Of a stretch of 64,000 nucleotides of DNA, positions 1 through 9,355 are shown piece by piece. The translations under genes were made by a program, and so were the position numbers. The stretch spans positions 148,879,197 through 148,943,196 of the forward strand of contig OY856188.1 in the NCBI GenBank assembly GCA_963693315.1, given 5' to 3'. How positions within the stretch are numbered: the first letter of the stretch is position 1; each line of letters starts with the position of its first letter. This stretch comes from Diogma glabrata. Its lineage: Eukaryota > Arthropoda > Insecta > Diptera > Cylindrotomidae. Below the pieces are notes generated by a model that worked only from the letters and a program-made list of their open reading frames with translations, did no database searches and was not told where the DNA came from.

Positions 1-214
1 AAATATTGCGACGCTGATGTATAGGCTGATTTCACCACAGCTCTGGAAACATAGTGTTCTGGATATATAATGAGCTAATATCCATCAAATACTTTAATTA
101 AAAGCTAACCAATGTTAAAGATTTAGCGTAGTTCTAATTATAATAATATTAAAGAAAGCAGTAGTATCCCATCAAACATAAATTCTGTTGTACGAAAAAA
201 AGTAAAAAAAATTT

Positions 215-350
215 TAACCGGAAGTGGCAAACAGGAAGTTGGGATGCAGAACTGTTGTGAACCGTACTAAATGATTATGTATCAAGTTTCATCTAATTCG
301 GTTATCAGGTACAGATGTTATTGAGCTTTCAAAAAAACAGGTATATGGGA
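215..350 (+). repeat. R1 repeat module (fragment)
   Basis: This stretch carries the module 'accggaagtg...' followed by 'gcagaactgttgtgaacc' and 'ttatcaggtacagatgtta'. The same order of words recurs near 1,862-1,945, 9,356-9,420, 9,895-10,020 and 10,335-10,460, and a short piece lies at 53,573-53,605. It is therefore one member of a dispersed and locally tandem family (called R1 here). No coding potential or transposon ends can be seen in it, and its class is unknown. Confidence 0.6.
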
Positions 351-1369
351 CAGTGAAGTAAAACAAATTACGTGTTTTACCACAGCAACTTCCCAAAATA
401 CCAAAATTCAAAACTAATATTTCCTCATATCTCAACAATTACTTTAAAATACTTAATTAATTACCAAATATAAATTCAAAATAAATAGTCCAACAAAAAC
501 GCAACACTGACCTAAACTCTAGTTTTCCATTTCAATCAATTACAATTTCATAACACCTTTTTCGCAAATCGTAAATTTATTCCAATTTTATTAAAACAAT
601 ATTTCCGCGATAATAACCTAAATCTTTATTAAAATTAAAATAAGCGCTAAATTCGCGAAATTACATTACATAATTTTTAAATAACAAAAAAACTAAAATT
701 TGGTCAGTGGGTCGTTTTTATTGCAATACCAATTAATAATAAATATCAATTTAAAATCAATTTCCAAGCGTAATCAATTTAAATTTAGAAAAGAAATTTT
801 TTAATGAATAAAACAAATCAATTAAAGCAGTCTTTACACAAAAATCAATTAAACGGTCGTTTTAGCAAATTCAAATCGAGCAACAAGTAATTAATTAATT
901 TAAACTCAGTCAGTCTCTACTTACACAAAATCAAATAGTTTTAGATAAATAAATCAAGAGTCAGTCAAATAAGTCTTTTTAATGAACAAATTAATCATTA
1001 AGACAAATAAACAAATAAACCATCAGAATCAGTAGTTAAGTGAAATTCCAATTTAAGTTTTGAGTGAATCGAGTGAATATTATTTAATCAAAACAAGTGA
1101 ACATTTATTAATTAATAACAATAAGTCAGAACAACAACTAATAATAATCAATGATCGGCTAATCAACCTATAAAACTTAACTCAGTTATTTATAATTAAT
1201 GTTGTGTACTACCTTCTACTAACAGAAGTGGTCTGTTTGGTATCCTACGTTTCAATATAAGTGGTGTACAAGGAATAATTACACTACATACAAGCATAAA
1301 GTAGTGTTAGAGCAACAATTGGCACTACCTTTAGTTATATAGTAGTGTTGCAATAACGTTTGGCACTAC
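351..1369. other. AT-rich stretch, no gene seen
   Basis: About 1 kb of very AT-rich DNA rich in 'attaatta' and 'caaataa' words. All frames are short. The only structure I see is a small imperfect doublet at about 1,300-1,370, where 'gtagtgtt' and 'ggcactac' occur twice. Confidence 0.5.
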
Positions 1370-1935
1370 AACAGCCCCCACTACTTTGTTCACTATCGTT
1401 CAAAAACTAATCAGTTCCTTGCCATACATAGTTGCATCTTTTTCCAAAGTGTCATCAAAATTTATTCACGAACGAATGCTGCGTGCTCCCAACAAACATT
1501 GAAAAAATTGTGCAACAGTAAACAGGTGTTTGGGAGGCCCTCCACCACTTACTTCAATATTGTCCAAAAACTAATCAGTTCTTTGTCATTTAAGTCTCCA
1601 TCTTTTTTGTAACTGTCATTAAAATAAATTAATGAATGAAGTCTGTATGCTCCCAACAAACTTTAGAAACAAAGTGTGAAAAGTCAGCATTTGTATGGTA
1701 GACCCCCCGCCACTTTGATCAATGTGTCCCAAAAGATGATAATTATCTTCTCACACTAATTGAAACCATTTCCATAAGTTTCATCATAATCACTTCATTA
1801 TTGTAGGCTGTAGTGTGCATAAAGATACTGAAAAAAATGGAAAAATTACAAACAACATTTTTTTACCGGAAGTGAAAAACCGCAAGTTGGAATGCAGAAC
1901 TGTTGTGAACCGTACTAAATGCTTATGTGCCAAGT
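1370..1935 (+). repeat. R1 repeat copy, left half, split by the hAT insertion
   Basis: This segment is a direct repeat of about 9,415-9,950. Shared words include 'caaaaactaatcagttcctt', 'aacgaatgct', 'ctcccaacaaa' and 'taggctgtagtgtgcat'. It breaks off at the hAT terminus and its logical continuation (tttcatccaattcg) resumes at 9,356. The locus was therefore a continuous tandem R1 array before the hAT insertion. No coding function is apparent. Confidence 0.7.
1928..1935. repeat. hAT target-site duplication, left copy
   Basis: The 8-mer 'tgccaagt' abuts the left terminus (cagtggcgtagct) and is repeated exactly at 9,348-9,355 after the right terminus. An 8-bp duplication is the hallmark of hAT integration. 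Confidence 0.9.
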
Positions 1936-1990
1936 CAGTGGCGTAGCTAGCATGGGTGGCACCCGGGGCGGATATTGTGGTGTCACCCCA
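1936..1990 (+). repeat. hAT left terminal inverted repeat and subterminal motif
   Basis: The terminus starts 'cagtggcgtagctag', passes through 'ggcacccggggcgg' and reaches 'gtggtgtcacccc'. The last word is the same motif that sits in every unit of the 77-bp array at the other end. It is probably a transposase-binding sequence, by analogy with other hAT elements (inference). Confidence 0.75.
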
Positions 1991-2050
1991 AAAATAAAAA
2001 CTGTCAATAATAATAAAAAGCCGATAAACGTAATTTATAATTTTTTTTAA

Positions 2051-4900
2051 TTAATACAAATGAGCATTATTATTATAAGCCCGCAAGTAATTTTTAACTA
2101 ATTTTAATTTGCTGAAACTCCTCTCACACGAAGCCACTAATACGCAAATAGTCATAAATAACGTTAGTGCGACCGTAAGATTCGGAAGAAATTCTAAAAA
2201 ATCCCATTCTACGATGAATTTCAAAAAGTACCCAGTTAGAAACTGTAACATTGGCCGCTTTTAAATGCCTCCTCACCCTTTGTATCTCTATGAGGAGTTC
2301 TGTTGCCAATACCGCATCATAAAAACCAGTAAATTTTGATACCGATAATATTACCGATAATATTATATTTGTCTGCACAACCTCGAACAATGAAGCTAAA
2401 TCTTGAACTGACTTAAGTCTAGTTCGGAGTTCAACACTGAATCGGTCATGACATTCCAATATGTCCTTTTTAAGTTGAGCTCTCAGTGTCAGTCCAACAT
2501 CAGGTGCAAACTCACCACCCGTTCGTTTTTTGCGTTTTTATGACGAATTCGGCTTTCCATTGGAATGTCATAGTCCTCCGATTTTTTCGCAGCAAGATCT
2601 ATTGCCTCTTCTACAATGAGACTTCGTTATGAATTGACTCTATTTTTGTAGCTAATTGATCAATATTCAAGCCCGTGCTTTGCAATCCAATCTGAGCACA
2701 GATATTATTTCTCTTAGAATATCATTCCAAAACAAAAGATAGCAAAGAAACGAAAAATCACATGCTGCATTGATAAGGTTCTGTGCAGCGCCTCTAGTGT
2801 CTACATTTTCTTGTTGATCACTTAACTTCTCAATTTCAGCCACAATCCCATCAAAGTTTTCGGCCAATACTTTTACTGCAGCATAATGAGCACTCCAATG
2901 CGCTGTTAAGAGTATTTTAACAGTTGCTTTGTTGTGTTTAGCAAGTACTTCCCAGCTGCTAGTCGAAGCAGAAAAACATGTAAAAATGGCTTCCACTGAC
3001 GAGTGTTGGCCGTATAAATTAATTGAATGATCTTTGCAGCCCACAAAAATGGCTTTGTTATTTTTTGCTTTAATAATAGCTTGCACTTCTCCATGTATAC
3101 TACTCATAACAGCTGCATTATCATAACCTTTGAGAGCGACAATTCATAACATCTATACCATCATTTTCAAGATTTTACACTGAAAAAAACATGTCCTAAT
3201 TCCAATCGAAATGCAGTTGTCTCAACCTCACCGTGCGGGCAGATATGGCGAATCGAAATACGAGATTGATTCAACAACCGTACAATGATAAGCCGATGCA
3301 GTTGAGACAATCACATGAAATATTTATGTGAAAATAAAATATAGTTCAATTTATCTCAAATACTTAAATTTTAAAATGAAAAATTCATGATATAAGGCCA
3401 AAGAAATATGTTTTCATGGAAATAGTTATTAACTTTATTCAACTACTGTTATATTGGATAGCACTTTATATTTTAATTATACCTCATTCTGTTATCAGGA
3501 AAATGTTACTAAGTACTGAGTAGTTGTCCCAATCACGGTGAAATTGTTTGTAAATATCTTTTCTTTGCATGAATAATAAACTGCCATCTTCGAGATGAGG
3601 TTTTCAATATCATTACTTCAATTTTTTTTTTCAGTGTAAGAATTTCATCGCTTAAATCAGCGGCTTTTTTCCACGTAAAGGAAAAAATCCAAGGAATACT
3701 TCCTTGATTTCCACTTTTCTACCATCAATTTTCACATAACGAATCACTTCTGATATTTGATCAATATGTGAAATGTCAGGTGTGCTATCAAACATAATTC
3801 CAAAATATTTAACCGATTTAATTTCGTTGACAAGCTTAAACTTTACGTGGATCGCTAAAACATTAATGAACTCATTTTGTATATCTGGTGACAAATATGA
3901 TACTTTTGGTGATTTACCATGCTCCAAATTCAAAATGTGTTCTTTTAACACTACACAATACTTTGACAATAGTTTGGTTAGTTCTAAGAAATTGCCTTTA
4001 TTCGAAGAACTTTGTCCTTCATCATGTCCATGAAATGCTGGGTTTTGTTTAGACAAAAACAAAGTTATATCCAATAATCTTGATAAAAGATGTTTCCACT
4101 TCTGTTTTTTATTATATATTAATTGCAAGGCTGCGTCTCGTATCGTTTTATGAATTTTTAACCTCATTTCCAAAGTTTTCCACTTTTCAAAATTCTCCAG
4201 ATGTTCATTTGAAGTTCCATGCTCGGCCACTTTGGGATTTAGTTTCCACCGCTTCTGATATCCAGTAGTAAATGTTGATTTTGTATTATTATTATTGGTG
4301 ACAGCAAATACACGACAACAGAAGCAATACAGGACGCAAGTTATTATTTACAGGAGAATAAACAATCCATGGCCGTAGAATTTTTTCACCATTATTCATC
4401 ATTTTATAAAACCATTCTTTAGAAAGATGACGAACATCACCTTTTATGTCTAACCCGTGTCTAGATACAGTAACAAACGACCCTTCTCTATTTTGAAAAT
4501 GTTCACTTTCTTTTTTTATGATTTCAATGCGAACATTACCAGAGACGAGTATATTCCAATGTGATACATCTCTTAAGTCCTGAAGTGATTCACCCATGCA
4601 AATACTGTCTTCGATAGTAGAAGCATTAGCGGCATTATCACTGTCATTTTCATTATTCCTTTCTAATTCGTCATCATAGGTTATCATTATTAATTCTGTA
4701 TTGTTGCTGTTACTTTCCGAAGATGAGCCAATATTCTCTGAAACATTCGTTGCATCAACGTGATAATCAGTTTCTTTTGATGAACCTTGGATATCATCGG
4801 GTTTTGTAACATATTTATAGACTTGGTCTTTCTCTGCTGAAACCAACTTTTTCTTTAAAAAGTACGAACTCCTCGTGGCATATTTATTTTTTGGGATATT
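2051..4900 (-). pseudogene. hAT transposase pseudogene (DUF4371/dimerisation type)
   Basis: Minus-strand fragments occur in transposase order. About 4,292-4,900 holds an acidic N-terminal region and the conserved stretch with KEWFYK and RPWIVYSP that normally leads into a TTF-type zinc finger. 3,652-4,290 is the DUF4371-like domain (EHLENFEKWK; FDSTPDISHIDQISEVIRYV). 2,667-3,107 is the catalytic-core neighbourhood (CKDHSINL; HWSAHYAAVKVL). 2,051-2,459 is the C-terminal hAT dimerisation region (LFMTICVLVASCERSFSKLK). Stops and frameshifts separate these blocks, and a MITE interrupts the gene at 3,178. It is clearly non-functional in this copy. Confidence 0.88.
3178..3636. mobile_element. mariner-like MITE nested in the hAT transposase
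   Basis: The ends are 'cactgaaaaaaa' and 'tttttttcagtg', a perfect 12-bp inverted repeat, flanked on both sides by the dinucleotide 'ta' as expected of Tc1/mariner insertion. Transposase homology stops at the left edge and resumes at the right edge, so this is an insertion of about 459 bp. Inside, words such as 'cagttgtctcaac' and 'gttgagacaat' repeat in inverted orientation. There is no coding capacity, so it is non-autonomous. Confidence 0.78.
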
Positions 4901-5514
4901 TGCTAAACGAAATCTAAAAAAATATTTTTAATTATAGTATAGGTATCAGCAAAGCATTAATTCTAAATATATTTGTAGGATACATAATAGGTACATAGTT
5001 CATAATAAGTACACTGTGTTAACGACTAAATACACCGCCAAGAAAATTAATTTATTTAAATTTTCTTGTAACAACTTATATTAAATAATATTTGATAAAA
5101 TGGAATATACAAATCATAGCCTAATATTATAAGGAACTATTTAAAAAAATATAAGTATGAAATCCTAAAAGATATTTTATATAAAGAATTGAAACCAAAA
5201 TTAAATATCCAATTAGAATCATGCTCAATAATTTACAAAATTTAATGTGATTTTTGTGAAAAATTTTACATCGGGAAAACCGGAAAATGTTTTAAAGACT
5301 GATTTAAGGAATACCTGCCTAAGAAGAAAAATAAACAAAATTTAAAGTTTATTTTTGCGAACCATTTACATAGTTAATAACAATAGCTACACCACTTTTA
5401 AAAAAAAATTGAAGGCTTTACATTTATGTAGCCAAGGATCTTTAAAAGAATCACTTGATGAGTTTGAAATTTCCAAGGGATTTAAAACCCAACAAAATGT
5501 AATTTTAAATGATA
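4901..5514. other. hAT non-coding interior upstream of the transposase
   Basis: AT-rich sequence between the transposase N-terminus and the R-A repeat. I see no open frame, repeat or motif I can name. It probably includes the original hAT promoter side (inference from orientation). Confidence 0.4.
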
Positions 5515-5744
5515 AAATATGGAGGGGCTGAAATCTCAAGCTCTGAGATATCAAGACTTCGGTCTGGGTTAAGGATTTTGATATAGTTTTCGGCAACAAA
5601 ACTTTTATGAGGACATGGTTTTTAGTTTTGGGCAGCGATGAATATCAAACATTACTCTTTGTTAAAGTACAAGTATTCAGAGATAGACACTGTTTAAAAA
5701 TTTATTACAAAACTAACACGAAACATCAATACGTTGCCGATAAT

Positions 5745-6170
5745 TGTAATCAAAATTCCAAAAATATTGTTAAATTAAATAAAATCAAACTTTTTCAAAA
5801 TTCCAAAAATATTCTAAAAATTAGAATGAAATCAAATATTTAAACTTTTTCTAAATTCTGATGATATGCCAAAAATTCTTAAAAATTCGAACTTTTCCAA
5901 AATTCTAAAAATATTGCAAAAATTATTACAAAATCAAAAATTAAAACTTTTTTCAAAATTCCAAAAATTATAATAATATCAAAAATTAAAAATTTTTCAA
6001 AATTCTAAAAATATTTCAAAAATTCTTACAAAATCAAAAATTAAAACTTTTGCCGAAATTCTAAAAATATTGCAAAAATTATTACAAAATCAAAAATACA
6101 AACTTTTTCAAAATTCCAAAAATATTTCAAAAACTACAACAAATTCAAAAATTTCCATGTCCAATTTCAT
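5745..6170 (+). repeat. Short-period tandem block (about 55-65 bp) inside R-A
   Basis: The phrase 'tttttcaaaattccaaaaat' followed by 'attacaaaatcaaaaa' recurs about six or seven times with variable spacing. The block is AT-rich and degenerate. A shorter version occurs in the R-A copy at 23,340-23,540. Confidence 0.6.
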
Positions 6171-6179
6171 TTTAAATTA

Positions 6180-6890
6180 CATTTACGTCATAAAAACAGC
6201 TACATTTTTTTTCCCAAAATATTGGCTAAAAAATTAAATGAAATCATTTTTTGACACACTTGACATTATTTTTTGACAAACTTATAATGCCATAATTCTC
6301 TATAATAATAATAAAATATCATGTCATACGAACTATTAATTTTATTTTTTTCTAAAAAAATTGGGTAAAAAATAAATGAAAACCTTTCTTTTGACACACT
6401 TGACAACATTTTTTGACAAACTTATAATGCCATAATTCTCAATAATAATAATAAAATTTCATTTCAAACAAACAATTTATTTTTTTTTCCAAAAAATTGG
6501 GTAAAAAACTAAATAAAAATCTTTTGACACACTTGACAACATTTTGTTGACAAACTTATAAAGCCATAATTCTCAATAATAATAATAAAATTTCATTTTA
6601 AACAAACAATTTTATTTCCAAAAAATTGGGAAAAAAAAATAAAAATCTTTCTTTTGACACACTTGACAACACTTTTTTGACAAACTTATAATGCCATAAT
6701 TCTCAATAATAATAATAAAACTTCATTTCAAACAAACAATTAATTTTATATTTTTTTTCCAAAAAATTAAGTAAAAAAATAAATAAAAATCTTTCTTTTG
6801 ACACACTTGACAACTTTTTTTTGACAAACTTATAATGCAATAATCTAGTTTTTGATCTCACATACCAATCCCGACCATCAAGATTTCTTC
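6180..6890 (+). repeat. 130-144-bp tandem block inside R-A
   Basis: The core 'ttgacacacttgacaac' recurs at about 6,252, 6,392, 6,524, 6,654 and 6,798. Each core is followed by 'gacaaacttataatgc', 'aataataataa', and a T-rich 'ccaaaaaattgggtaaaa'. This is an internal minisatellite of five to six units. Other R-A copies carry only one to three units. Confidence 0.7.
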
Positions 6891-7285
6891 AAATTCAATG
6901 TTCCTACTCGTAATCACTTAAAATGAACGTTTTTTAAGCCAAAAATATGCAAATTTCCTTGTTTTGACACACATAATGATTTTTTTGACACACTTCCGGT
7001 ACAGTTATCGAACACAGCGTCCTTTCGGACCTGTCCCTTGAGTATACCTATTTTTAGAAAAAAAAATTTTTGAAATCCATCCAGTGGTTTTCCCTGCAGC
7101 GTAGGTAATGACGGCCGGCCGGACGGCCGGCCGACAGACAGACATACATTTTTTTTTTTTTTGCTTTTTTAGAATCAGGAGGTCCTAAAACGTCGAGAAA
7201 TGTCAAAAAAAGTGGGGGTAAGAATTTCACTTTGAGCTCATGAATGTAATACTTAGGTCTTTCAGACCGAAGTAACTTTCATTTA

Positions 7286-7984
7286 ATTCAAATATATAAA
7301 TATATAAAACTGAAAACAAACAGTATGAGTATGTATCAACCAACAAAAATTTGCAAAACTGCAGTAATTGCATAACTGCCATTTTATTCTACAGTAATTA
7401 TTTTTGTGTCCATTGAAAAACGATCTATTTCAATTTATTCTTTGAGTTTCAAGGTAAAAAAAAAATTATTTTGAGATCATTTACAAACACGGTAATTTGA
7501 TTGTTTGTTAGTTTCCTTAGGTGTTTGCAATTAATTTGTTTGAAATGTAAAACATATATTAGGTAGTAAGGTTAAGCGGATATTTTAGAAATAATTTTGG
7601 AATAGAGACATTGTAACTCTATGGTGCCACCCTATCGACAAAGGGTGCCACATTATCGACGTAAACCACTTTTCCTATACATTATTCAGCATATGTGTTT
7701 TCAGACCTGGTCATTAAATAATCATGCTTGCATACTAAATAATATATCGTAAAAAACGGTCAATATGGTATCTATAGGAATATTCAAAGCTATTGAGTAA
7801 TTGTGGTGATGGGATTCAATGCTCAACATGTTGATTCGATTAATATTGTTAAAATTTTATTTCACGTAATAACTCAAAAATTTTAAAAAGTAGAATAGAT
7901 TCTTTTTGAACCAATAACACATTTATAGGACACATTTTTAAGTTATCACAATTTATAAATTAAAATTATATGAATAACCTGGTT
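7286..7984. other. hAT non-coding interior before the 77-bp array
   Basis: No open frame. Around 7,620-7,665 the word 'ggtgccac' occurs twice in a short doublet ('ggtgccaccctatcgac', 'ggtgccacattatcgac') that resembles the terminal 'ggtggcaccc' of the element. The rest is unremarkable AT-rich DNA. Confidence 0.4.
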
Positions 7985-9300
7985 AAAATGGTTTCTAAGT
8001 GATTTATCATTGAAAACATTGTGATGGTTTGTTTAAGTTGTTTACGTTCGGGTGTCACCCCAAAACGGTTTCGAAGTGATTTATCGTTGAAAACATTGTG
8101 ATGGTTTGTTTAAGTTGTTTACGTTCGGGTGTCACCCCAAAACGGTTTCGAAGTGATTTATCGTTGAAAACATTGTGATGGTTTGTTTATGTTTTTTACG
8201 TTCGGGTGTCACCCCAAAACGGTTTCGAAGTGATTTATCGTTGAAAACATTGTGATGGTTTGTTTAAGTTGTTTACGTTCGGGTGTCACCCCAAAACGGT
8301 TTCGAAGTGATTTATCGTTGAAAACATTGTGAAGGTTTGTTTATGTTTTTTACGTTCGGGTGTCACCCCAAAACGGTTTCGAAGTGATTTATCATTGAAA
8401 ACATTGTGATGGTTTGTTTAAGTTGTTTACGTTCGGGTGTCACCCCAAAACGGTTTCGAAGTGATTTCTCGTTGAAAACATTGTGATGGTTTGTTTATGT
8501 TTTTTACATTCGGGTGTCACCCCAAAACGGTTTCGAAGTGATTTATCATTGAAAACATTGTGATGGTTTGTTTAAGTTGTTTACGTTCGGGTGTCACCCC
8601 TAAACGGTTTCGAAGTGATTTATCGTTGAAAACATTGTGATGGTTTGTTTAAGTTTTTTACGTTCGGGTGTCACCCCAAAACGGTTTCGAAGTGATTTAT
8701 CGTTGAAAACATTGTGATGGTTTGTTTATGTTTTTTACGTTCGGGTGTCACCCCAAAACGGTTTCGAAGTGATTTATCGTTGAAAACATTGTGATGGTTT
8801 GTTTAAGTTGTTTACGTTCGGGTGTCACCCCAAAACGGTTTCGAAGTGATTTATCGTTGAAAACATTGTGAAGGTTTGTTTATGTTTTTTACGTTCGGGT
8901 GTCACCCCAAAACGGTTTCGAAGTGATTTATCATTGAAAACATTGTGATGGTTTGTTTAAGTTGTTTACGTTCGGGTGTCACCCCAAAACGGTTTCGAAG
9001 TGATTTCTCGTTGAAAACATTGTGATGGTTTGTTTATGTTTTTTACGTTCGGGTGTCACCCCAAAACGGTTTCGAAGTGATTTATCATTGAAAACATTGT
9101 GATGGTTTGTTTAAGTTGTTTACGTTCGGGTGTCACCCCTAAACGGTTTCGAAGTGATTTATCGTTGAAAACATTGTGATGGTTTGTTTAAGTTTTTTAC
9201 GTTCGGGTGTCACCCCAAAACGGTTTCGAAGTGATTTATCGTTGAAAACATTGTGATGGTTTGTTTAAGTTTTTTACGTTCGGGTGTCACCCCAAAACGG
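7985..9300 (+). repeat. 77-bp subterminal satellite with a 539-bp higher-order repeat
   Basis: About 17 head-to-tail copies of a 77-bp monomer (key words 'ggtttcgaagtgattta', 'gaaaacattgtgatggtttg', 'acgttcgggtgtcacccc'). Diagnostic variants recur at exactly 539 bp, which is seven monomers: 'cacccctaaacgg' at 8,595 and 9,134, 'gatttctcg' at 8,463 and 9,002, and 'gaaggtttg' units likewise. Units 4-10 and 11-17 are therefore copies of the same seven-unit block. Each monomer contains 'gggtgtcacccc', a motif also found in the element's terminal repeats. Confidence 0.92.
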
Positions 9301-9347
9301 GTGACACCCGGGCGGACCGCCCCCCCGCCCCCCCAGCTACGCCTCTG
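9294..9347 (-). repeat. hAT right terminal inverted repeat
   Basis: Read on the minus strand it begins 'cagaggcgtagct', then a run of G, then 'cgcccgggtgtcaccc'. It mirrors the left end with about one mismatch in the first 13 bases. The adjoining 77-bp array ends exactly at its inner edge. Confidence 0.8.
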
Positions 9348-9355
9348 TGCCAAGT
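9348..9355. repeat. hAT target-site duplication, right copy
   Basis: Exact second copy of 'tgccaagt', directly after the right terminus. Confidence 0.9.

Larger units (their letters stand above)
5515..7285 (+). repeat. R-A interspersed repeat, longest copy, nested in the hAT
   Basis: It begins around 'ggggctgaaatctcaa...' with 'gacttcggtctgggttaagg' and ends with a GC island of 'ggccgg' words, 'gacagacagacatacat', a T-run, 'aaacgtcgagaaatgtc' and 'cagaccgaagt'. The words 'acttcggtctg' and 'cagaccgaagt' at opposite ends are inverted relative to each other. Related copies are at 23,214-24,300 (+), 27,215-27,693 (-) and 44,640-45,455 (-). The interior is made of two tandem blocks whose copy number differs between family members. 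The class is unresolved: no transposase, and no clear terminal repeats beyond the 11-bp word. Confidence 0.65.
1936..9347 (-). mobile_element. hAT-family DNA transposon (ZMYM/DUF4371 transposase type), 7.4 kb, degraded
   Basis: The termini are inverted and G/C-rich: the left end begins 'cagtggcgtagct' and the right end finishes 'agctacgcctctg', followed by perfect 8-bp target duplications 'tgccaagt'. Inside lies a broken minus-strand hAT transposase whose C-terminal dimerisation region is near the left end. A nested TA-flanked MITE, a nested R-A repeat and a 77-bp tandem array also lie inside; the array abuts the right terminus. The intact termini and duplication mark one complete insertion. 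The broken transposase means this copy could only have moved with enzyme supplied in trans. The element inserted into an R1 repeat. Confidence 0.9.

Noticed and set aside
7985..9300. CRISPR array
   Set aside because: The repeats are contiguous 77-bp monomers with no unique spacers, inside a eukaryotic transposon.
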